From assembly GCA_014380105.1 (NCBI GenBank), contig JACMKL010000325.1, positions 1 to 8,902 on the forward strand: a stretch of 8,902 nucleotides of DNA, given 5' to 3'. Numbering within the stretch: position 1 is the stretch's first letter; each line of letters starts with the position of its first letter. The notes beneath the pieces are model-generated. The model was not told the origin of the DNA. It searched no databases and worked only from the letters and a program-made list of their open reading frames with translations. Source of the DNA: Candidatus Melainabacteria bacterium (GTDB lineage Bacteria > Cyanobacteriota > Vampirovibrionia > Obscuribacterales > Obscuribacteraceae). Shown here in pieces: positions 1 through 7,600 of this stretch. A program made the translations under genes and the position numbers.

Positions 1-899
1 GGCAGGTGCGAGTGCAGGCGGAGCCGAAGTTTAGAGATGACCCTGCCGACCTAGATCGTTTTTATGTCAAAAACGGCCAGGGCGACATGGTGCCAGTGTC
101 TACAATCGCAACGATTCGTCCGTCTTCCGGACCTGACGTCATTTACAGATACAACCGCTTCCGCGCCGTGCAGATATTGGGAGGTCCGGCACCAGGATAT
201 TCCAGTGGGCAGGCTGTCCAGGCGATGCAGGAAGTGGCAAACGCCACCCTCTCTCGAGGTTTTAGTTATGAGTGGACGGGCACCACTTATCAGGAAAAGC
301 AATCGCAAGGTAACGAGCTTGCAATTTATGGACTGGCAGCAATTTTAGTTTTCCTATGCCTGGCTGCACTCTATGAAAAGTGGTCCATTCCGCTGGCGGT
401 GCTTTTCGCTGTACCGCTCGGAATGTTTGGTGCATTACTCGCCATCAATATGCGCGGCTTTGCCTATGACATATATACTCAGATTGGTATTGTCACATTG
501 ATTGGTTTGTCGGCGAAAAACGCAATCTTGATTGTTGAATTTGCCAAAGAAAAACGCGACCACGGTGCGACTGCAGTTGAGGCGGCCCTGGAAGCGGCTA
601 ATTTACGCTTGCGACCAATTTTGATGACCTCGCTGGCATTTATTTTAGGCGTGTGGCCGCTTGTTGCAGCCATGGGTGCTAGTTCTGGTGCGCGGCGCTC
701 ACTTGGTACTGCTGTATTTGGCGGGATGATTTCAGCCACTATTCTGGCTATATTTATTGTTCCGGTTTTATATGTGTTGATTGAAAACGCTGTCAACAAA
801 AATAACAAAGTTGGAAAACGAAGATTTTTTGGAAAGTCTAAAACTCCTATAGCTGACCCACAAGAACTAGTAGTCGGTGACCCAAAAGCTGGGCCGTGA
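1..899 (+). CDS. RND efflux transporter, HAE1/AcrB-type inner-membrane subunit (C-terminal part, 5' truncated by window)
   Basis: This is the C-terminal third of a proton-driven RND pump that moves drugs or other hydrophobic compounds from the inner membrane or periplasm toward an outer-membrane channel. The frame is open from base 3. The GTG at base 6 is an internal Val codon, not a start, since family sequence (VRVQAEPKFR) is already under way. Counting that codon as 1, residues 1-100 are the last part of the periplasmic porter domain (VPVSTIATI, the APGYSSGQA loop, YEWTGTTYQE). TM8-TM12 follow at about 104-123, 127-147, 156-179, 205-223 and 234-260. The relay residues of AcrB are kept: Lys171 in GLSAKNAILIVEF (AcrB K940), Arg201 (R971) and Thr208 (T978). 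The TM4 Asp pair lies outside the window. A basic cytoplasmic tail of about 37 residues ends at TGA 897-899. Membrane-fusion and outer-membrane partners are not visible. The family call is firm; the substrate is unknown. Confidence 0.96.
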   Translation, partial: QVRVQAEPKFRDDPADLDRFYVKNGQGDMVPVSTIATIRPSSGPDVIYRYNRFRAVQILGGPAPGYSSGQAVQAMQEVANATLSRGFSYEWTGTTYQEKQSQGNELAIYGLAAILVFLCLAALYEKWSIPLAVLFAVPLGMFGALLAINMRGFAYDIYTQIGIVTLIGLSAKNAILIVEFAKEKRDHGATAVEAALEAANLRLRPILMTSLAFILGVWPLVAAMGASSGARRSLGTAVFGGMISATILAIFIVPVLYVLIENAVNKNNKVGKRRFFGKSKTPIADPQELVVGDPKAGP

Positions 900-918
900 G
901 TGTACAATTTGATCAGTT

Positions 919-1518
919 ATGCAAACAGAAAAACTACCTCGAGCTCGTGTCGAGAAGGATGAGTATTCGCGCAGCGATGCGATGAAGGTCATGCCTTTAC
1001 CTCCTGCCGAACCTTTGCGTTCCTATGCACTGCAATTGAAAGATGCTCTTTCCAAAGAAGATAAGAAAGCAATTCTTGCAGCCAGTAAATTGCTTCTAAA
1101 CGAACTCGCCGACGCGCATAAAGTTAAGCGTCCGACCGTAAAAATTCTCAGTGTGCGCCCGCAGGAAGTGACTGACGAGTGGGTTTATCAAACCTTTGGA
1201 GATTACGACACTGGCACATCTGTAATTCGTCTCTGGATGCGCACAGCTGTTCAGAAAAAAACTTCTTCATACGGTACTTTTTTAAGCACGCTTGTACACG
1301 AATTTTGCCACCACATGGATGTAGTTTCGCTTGAATTTCCAAACACATTCCACACTCGCGGCTTTTTTGAGCGTGTGGCTGAGCTTTATCATCATGTTCA
1401 AGATACGCCGGTCAAAGAGATAGTCTGGCAGAGTCATTCGGATGGAACTTACGCTGTAAATTGGGCGAGCACTATGCGGAACTCTCGCCCTATTGCTCAG
1501 TCTAATTCAAGGGTCTGA
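919..1518 (+). CDS. SprT-like / YgjP-like putative zinc metallopeptidase, 199 aa
   Basis: A small soluble protein of unknown substrate. It has a gluzincin-style motif, HEFCHHMD, with His127, Glu128 and His131 forming HExxH. About 13 residues later FHTRGFFERV supplies a probable third ligand, His145, in the H-x-x-G-F setting seen in SprT- and YgjP-like metallopeptidases. Residues 35-68 look helical, and 73-110 look like beta strands leading into the active-site helix. There is no signal peptide or membrane segment, so it is probably cytoplasmic. The C-terminal VWQSHSDGTYAVNW stretch resembles conserved hypothetical proteins of this class, by memory only. The ATG at 919 is the first start after an in-frame TGA at 910-912. 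No convincing Shine-Dalgarno precedes it, so translation may depend on coupling to the upstream pump gene 19 bp away; Met22 (base 982) and Met25 (base 991) are weaker alternatives. Peptidase activity is inferred from the motif alone. Confidence 0.85.
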   Translation: MQTEKLPRARVEKDEYSRSDAMKVMPLPPAEPLRSYALQLKDALSKEDKKAILAASKLLLNELADAHKVKRPTVKILSVRPQEVTDEWVYQTFGDYDTGTSVIRLWMRTAVQKKTSSYGTFLSTLVHEFCHHMDVVSLEFPNTFHTRGFFERVAELYHHVQDTPVKEIVWQSHSDGTYAVNWASTMRNSRPIAQSNSRV

Positions 1519-1520
1519 TT

Positions 1521-1539
1521 GCATACGCGTTGCGTATGT
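1521..1539. repeat. Perfect 7-bp inverted repeat with 3-nt loop just after the metallopeptidase stop
   Basis: CATACGC (1522-1528) and GCGTATG (1532-1538) are exact reverse complements around a GTT loop, and a G-T wobble at 1521/1539 can extend the stem. It begins three bases after the TGA at 1516-1518. No T-run follows (the next bases are CAGGCGG), so it is not a standard intrinsic terminator. It could be an mRNA 3'-end stabilising hairpin, a weak or factor-dependent terminator, or an operator for the downstream gene. Confidence 0.5.
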
Positions 1540-1584
1540 CAGGCGGTAATTTGGACTGCACGGCGATCAAGGTAACTGTGGACG

Positions 1585-1593
1585 TGATACGAT
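1585..1593 (+). promoter_or_regulatory. Candidate extended -10 promoter element upstream of the glucan synthase
   Basis: TGA followed by TACGAT (1588-1593) matches an extended -10 (TGn plus four of six bases of TATAAT). A TTGGAC at 1551-1556 resembles a -35 box but is 31 bp away, too far to pair with it. The site lies in the only long intergenic gap, which is where a separate promoter for the 7-kb gene would be expected. This is pattern matching alone and weak. Confidence 0.2.
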
Positions 1594-1600
1594 GCCTGGA

Positions 1601-1623
1601 GCTTTCGCGCACTAGTAGAAAGC
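1601..1623. repeat. 6-bp inverted repeat in the probable 5' leader of the glucan synthase
   Basis: GCTTTC (1601-1606) and GAAAGC (1618-1623) are exact reverse complements separated by 11 bases that contain the palindrome ACTAGT (1611-1616). In RNA this could form a small hairpin ending 15 bases before the AAAGGAA ribosome-binding site. A six-base stem of this size can occur by chance, so function is uncertain. Confidence 0.3.
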
Positions 1624-1638
1624 AGACTGGGATACCCG

Positions 1639-1645
1639 AAAGGAA
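1639..1645 (+). promoter_or_regulatory. Shine-Dalgarno sequence AAAGGAA serving the leader ORF
   Basis: The AGGA core at 1641-1644 is 5 bases before the ATG at 1650, which is good spacing for that start. It is 22 bases before the ATG at 1667 of the glucan synthase, too far for direct use. Only a weak GAGTGG (1656-1661) lies at normal spacing from 1667. The site therefore points to initiation at the short leader ORF followed by coupled restart. Confidence 0.5.
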
Positions 1646-1649
1646 CGCG

Positions 1650-1670
1650 ATGTCAGAGTGGCTTAAATGA
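1650..1670 (+). other. Possible six-codon leader ORF (MSEWLK) overlapping the glucan synthase start
   Basis: ATG at 1650 is followed by five sense codons and TGA at 1668-1670. The stop overlaps the ATG at 1667 as ATGA, the classic arrangement for translational coupling. It has the best Shine-Dalgarno in the region. It could be a true leader peptide that controls synthase translation, or a chance reading with the real synthase start drawing weakly on the same site. The peptide shows no attenuator-like run of one amino acid. Confidence 0.3.
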
Positions 1671-4600
1671 CCGCGTTGGCGAAACTTCTCCATTTAACCG
1701 ACCGCTTTTTAACAAACGGTCTTCCTAACGAGTACTCGGGTAACGAGGCTCCACTTAGCTCTGAGCTGTTTAGTGCCGATCAAATGGCGCAGCATGGCAA
1801 GAAGCTGGCTGCCTTTCACAAAATTGCTCTTGGCAGTAATCCTGACAAACTCCTGAAACGACTTGCGGACAACGAAGCCGTTCTGTCGGATGTTTGCGAA
1901 TTGCTGACAGCCGCGACGAAAGCTAATCGACGCATTACGCCCGCCGGCGAATGGTTGTTAGACAATTTCTATTTAATCGAAGAACAGATTCGCACTGCGA
2001 AAAGACACTTGCCGAAAGGTTACAGTCGCGAATTGCCGCGTCTGGCGAATGGCCCATCTGCCGATTTGCCCCGTGTTTATGATATTGCGCTTACGACAAT
2101 TGCACACGGCGATGGACGTGTCGATCCAGAAAACTTAAATCGCTTCCTTGCTTCATATCAGGTTGTAAGCGAACTTAAAATCGGAGAATTGTGGGCAATC
2201 CCGATTGTGTTGCGGCTTGCTCTGATTGAAAATTTACGTCGTGTCGCAGTGCGTATTGCCGCTCACATGATTGAAAGTGATCTTGCGGACACATGGGCCG
2301 ACCGCATGATTGAAGTCGCAACTAACGATCCGAAAAGTTTGATTTTGGTTGTTGCAGATATGGCGCGCTCAAATCCGCCGATGGGTAGTTCTTTCGTTTC
2401 GGAATTTTCGAGACGGTTGCTTGGACAGAGTTCTTCACTGTCTCTTGGTCTCACCTGGATAGAACAGCGCTTGTCAGAAACCAGCGTCACAATCGAACAA
2501 TTAGTGCAAGCCGAAACCCAATCACAAGCTATTGATCAGGTCTCGATAAGCAACAGCATCGGCAGTTTGAGAGCACTGGGCGCAATGGACTGGCGCAAAT
2601 TTGTCGAACGACAGAGTGTTGTTGAGCAAGTCTTTCTCGACGATCCAATCTATGGAGAGATGGATTTTTTAACGCGAGATCATTATCGTCACACGGTTGA
2701 AAAAGTTGCCCGCAAAAGTAAATTCACAGAAGGTGAAGTTGCGGCGATGGCGATGCAACTTTCAGTCAAAGCTACAGCAGAGCGAGGCATGGATGATCGC
2801 ACTTCCCATGTTGGCTATTACTTGATAGATGATGGTTTAACTGACCTTGAAACATTTGCGAAGGTTCGGCATCCGCTAGGAGATCTCTTCAGACGACTGG
2901 CTAGACGCTTCCCGCTTTTCTTCTATTTAATGCCGATCGTAGCCATATCTTTGACTGCGAGCATTCTTCTCATCTTGAGAATGAAAGACTATATCCATGC
3001 GGCGCCCGTCACCTATTTATTTGGATTCGTCGCACTGATTTGCACCAGTCAGTTGGCATTGGCGTTGGTAAATTGGCTGGCAACCTTGCTTGCGCACTCC
3101 CGACCTCTGCCAAAACTTGATTACACACTTGGCGTTCCAGAACATGCTCGTACGCTAATTGCGGTGCCGACATTACTCGTCAACTCCGATAACGTCAATG
3201 ACTTGATTGAAACACTAGAAGTTAGATTCCTAGCTAATCGTGATGACAATATTCATCTAGCGTTGCTTACTGATTTTACTGATGCACCAACTGAAAGAAC
3301 AGAGAAAGATCAAGATCTCTTGTTGCAAGCGCAACATGGAATTGAAGAACTCAACAAAAAATACAAAAATGGTCCTAACGACATTTTCTTTCTCTTTCAC
3401 CGCCCTCGTAAGTGGAATGAGAAGCAAAATACTTGGATGGGCTACGAGCGAAAACGCGGTAAATTAGCGGCTTTGAACGCAGCGCTGCGTGGTAAAGACC
3501 TTGGTAATTTTCAAAAAATAGTTGGTGACATTTCAATTTTGGCATCTGCCAAATTTGTAATCACACTCGACACTGATACACAATTGCCGCGCGAAACAGC
3601 ACGTCAGTTCGTGGGCGCGATGATGCATCCGCTCAATAGAGTACATTTCGATGAGAAGAAAAACATCGTTACTCAGGGCTACGGCATTTTGCAGCCACGG
3701 GTCGGCGTCAGTTTGCCGAATGAAAGGCTGACTAAATACGCAGGACTGTACGGGCATGAGCCCGGCATCGACCCGTACACTCGCACCGTTTCTGATGTCT
3801 ATCAGGATCTATTCTATGAAGGCTCTTTCATTGGTAAAGGCATTTATGATATTGACGCATTCGAAAGAGGTTTAAATGGACGTTTCCCGGAAAACCGCAT
3901 CCTCAGCCATGATTTGCTTGAAGGCTGCTATGTTCGCTCAGGTTTACTGAGTGATGTTCAGCTGTATGAAGAATACCCCTCGTCCTATCTTTCTGATGTA
4001 AGTCGCAGGCACCGCTGGATTCGTGGTGACTGGCAGATTTTTGGTTGGTTATTCCCATTCGTTACAACCGAAAACAAAACCAAAGAAGCTAATCCGCTGT
4101 CACCACTTTCGGTGTGGAAGATTTTTGATAATTTGCGACGCAGCCTTGTTGCACCGTCGCTTTTGATTCTTCTGGTACTTGGTTGGACGATGCTCACTCC
4201 GGCCTGGTTCTGGACCGCTGCTGTTGTCAGTATCATATTCGTCCCACCACTGATGTTTTCAGGTTTGCAGCTATTCAGAAAACCGGATGACTCTCTAGTT
4301 GGTCAACATATATTGGGCACCTTTAGTGGTGCCGCCGTGCAATTTTCGCAGTCATTATTTCTAATTGCTTGTTTACCGTTTGAAGCTTATTTTAGTCTCG
4401 ATGCAATTGGCATCACACTATGGCGGTTTTGGATTACAGGTAAGTCGTTATTGTCCTGGAATCCATCAGGATCGCTCTATAGAAAAGAGCCTAAAGACGT
4501 CCCTGGCATTTTCCTCAAAATGATAATCGCCCCAATGACTGCAGCTGCTGTTGGTACTTTCTTATACAAATACCGCCAGGATGCGTTACCGATAGCCGCT

Positions 4601-7600
4601 CCATTTTTATTGGCCTGGTTTTTCTCACCCGTGATTGTCTGGTGGATTAGTCAGCCAATAGTATCGCGCAGGGGAAATCTTTCAGCGCAGCAGAATGCTT
4701 TCCTTCAGAAGGTAGCCCGCCGTACTTGGGCATTTTTTGAAGTCTATGTTAATGACGAAAACAACTGGCTGCCACCAGATAATTATCAGGAATTGCCTGT
4801 CGCTAGAGTTGCCCATCGCACTTCACCGACCAATATGGGTCTTTGTCTACTCGCCAACCTGACTGCGCATGACTTTGGTTTTATTCAAACAAGCAAGTTA
4901 ATCGAGCGTTGTGAAAAAACATTGGCAACGATGCAAGGGCTTGAAAGACATCGCGGTCATTTATATAACTGGTACGAGACCACTACAAAAACACCACTAG
5001 CACCACGGTACATTTCCACTGTTGACAGTGGCAACCTTGCCGGCCATTTGATCACATTGAATTCAGGCTTACGCGCTCTGCCTGACCAAAAAGTTCTTTC
5101 CGTAAGAATGTTTGAGGGGCTTCATCACACTCTGGCAGTACTGGCAGATTGTCTAAATGACAGCATCTTACATAAAGGCAATGTGGCCCCTGAAATTGCA
5201 AAGCTAGATAGTGAGCTTGTCTCGAATCGTGGACAATTTCCGAATACCTTCCTTGGAATTTACGATTCATTGATGCGTTTGTCAGACCTGACAGTGTCAT
5301 TATCAAAACGTCTATCAGAAAATTTTGATCCTGAAGTAGGCTTCTGGATTCAAAAATTCGAGCAACAACTAAATGAAGCGAAAACTGAAATTCATTCCCT
5401 TGCACCATGGGCGACTCTGCCGGATGTACCGAAGACATTATTAGAATCGACGCTGTTCAACGGCATCCCCACACTAAACGAGTTGGCATCACTAAGTGTC
5501 GATAGCCAAAATTTTATTCAACAATCTGGACGTGCCTCTGAGTCTTTAGATGAGCGCAAATCATTAGGATCACTTTTGATACTGGTATCAGAGGGAAGTC
5601 GCCGAGCTAAAGAGCGTATCGAAGCTATCGATAAATTGATTTTGTCAGCTACAGATTTGTCCAATATGGAATATGAATTTCTGTTTGATAAAGAAAGAAG
5701 ATTGCTCGCTATCGGCTACAACGCGGACGATAGAAGACTGGACGCCAGCTATTATGACTTACTCGCATCTGAAGCTCGGCTTTGTAATTTCGTAGCCATT
5801 GCTCAAGGGCAGCTTCCACAAGAAAGCTGGTTTGCACTGGGTCGTCTGCTTACGACTGCAGGAGGCGATCCGGTTTTATTCTCCTGGAGTGGCTCGATGT
5901 TCGAGTACTTGATGCCACTGATTGTGATGCCGACCTATGAAGGCACAATTTTGGATCAAACGTACAAAGCTTGTGTCGCTCGTCAAATTGAGTACGGTAA
6001 ACAACGCAATATTCCGTGGGGCATTTCGGAATCCGGCTACAACGCAGTCGACGTTCACTTGAATTATCAATATCGTGCATTCGGTGTTCCTGGTCTTGGA
6101 CTCAAGCGTGGCCTCGCTCAGGACCTTGTCATAGCTCCTTACGCTACGGCTCTTGCTCTGATGGTGGCCCCGGAAGAATCGTGCACCAACCTTGAGCGCA
6201 TGCATGCCGAAGGCTTCGTTGGACGATACGGCTTTTATGAGGCTATTGATTACACCGCCTCAAGAATTCCACGTGGTCAGACGCACGCGACAGTCACATC
6301 CTATATGGCGCACCACCAGGGCATGGCTTTCCTTTCGATAGCGTATCTGCTCCTGGACAAGCCGATGCAAAAGCGCTTTGAAGCGGATCCCGCTATGCAA
6401 GCAACAATTCTCTTGCTTCAAGAACGCATTCCACGTGCGAGCGCCTTCCATTCACAGACTGCAGAAACCGCAGATATGCGTATCAACTCGGAAGTGGACG
6501 AGGCTCCTGTTCGTTACATAGATCGACCAGACACTTCTGTTCCGGCTGTCCAATTATTATCGAACGGTAGATATCACGTCATGATCACCAATTCGGGTGG
6601 CGGCTATAGTCGCTCGCGGGACATTGCGGTGACACGTTGGCGCGAAGATACCACCTGTGACAACTGGGGTACGTTCTGCTATTTCCGAGATGTTGCCTCA
6701 GGCGAATTTTGGTCCAATGCTCACCAACCGACTCTAAAAACTTGTGAACAATATCAAGCAATCTTCTCCGAGTCACGAGTTGAATTTAAGCGACGTGATT
6801 TTGATTTCGATACTCACACAGAAATCGTGGTGTCATCCGAAGACGATATCGAATTGCGCCGCGTACGCGTCACCAATCGTTCGCGCTATCGTCGCACGAT
6901 TGAAGTTACAACATACGCTGAAGTTGTTTTGGCACCACCTAGCAATGACTGGCAGCATCCCGCCTTTAGTAATTTGTTTGTGCAAACAGAAATTCTGCCG
7001 AAGAGACAGGCCATTTTATGCAATCGTAGACCGCGTTCGGAGCACGAACAAAATCCCTGGATGTTCCACTTGCTTGCTGTCCATGGTGCTTTCCATACTG
7101 ATGTTTCTTACGAAACAGACCGTATGAAATTTATTGGTCGCGGCAATACTTTGGTAAATCCGACTGCGCTCAAGGCTACCAAAGAACTATCCGGTAGCCA
7201 GGGCTCTGTACTTGATCCGATCGTCGCTATTCGCTGTCGCATCACTCTTGATCCAGAAGAATCTGCCACCATTAATATGGTCACAGGCGTCGCCGATAAT
7301 CGTGACGGCTGTTTGGCACTGGTTGAAAAATATCAGGATAGACGACTGGCTGATCGCGTATTTGACCTTGCCTGGACGCACAGTCAGGTAGTTTTGCGTC
7401 AGATTAATGCCGATGAGGCTGATGGCCAGCTCTATGCTCGATTAGCAAGTTATGTTCTTTATGCCAATTCGGCATTGAGGGCAGATGCGTCTGTACTCAT
7501 GAAGAACAGACGCGGTCAGCAGGGACTTTGGGGTTATGCCATATCAGGTGATTTGCCGATTGTACTTCTTCAGATCAAAGATCCAGAAAATATCGACCTG

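Noticed and set aside
6..8. GTG as a start codon for the RND gene
   Set aside because: The reading frame is open to the window edge, and the preceding and following residues match the interior of the porter domain, so this is an internal Val codon.
479..907. 142-aa reverse-strand open reading frame
   Set aside because: It is antisense to the highly conserved TM8-TM12 region of the RND pump. Its length follows from the codon pattern of that gene.
1521..1539. Intrinsic (rho-independent) terminator
   Set aside because: The stem is good but no T-run follows, so it is kept only as an inverted repeat.
1551..1578. Sigma-70 promoter TTGGAC plus TAACTG with 16-bp spacing
   Set aside because: The -35 is acceptable, but TAACTG matches only two of six -10 bases. 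Not reported as a feature.
5052..5438. 128-aa reverse-strand open reading frame
   Set aside because: It lies wholly inside the glucan synthase, whose forward frame gives clear family motifs on both sides, and the reverse product resembles nothing recognisable. Treated as a shadow.
6744..7127. 127-aa forward open reading frame in another frame
   Set aside because: It overlaps the GH94-type beta-sandwich coding sequence of the synthase, and its product is low in recognisable motifs. Treated as a shadow.
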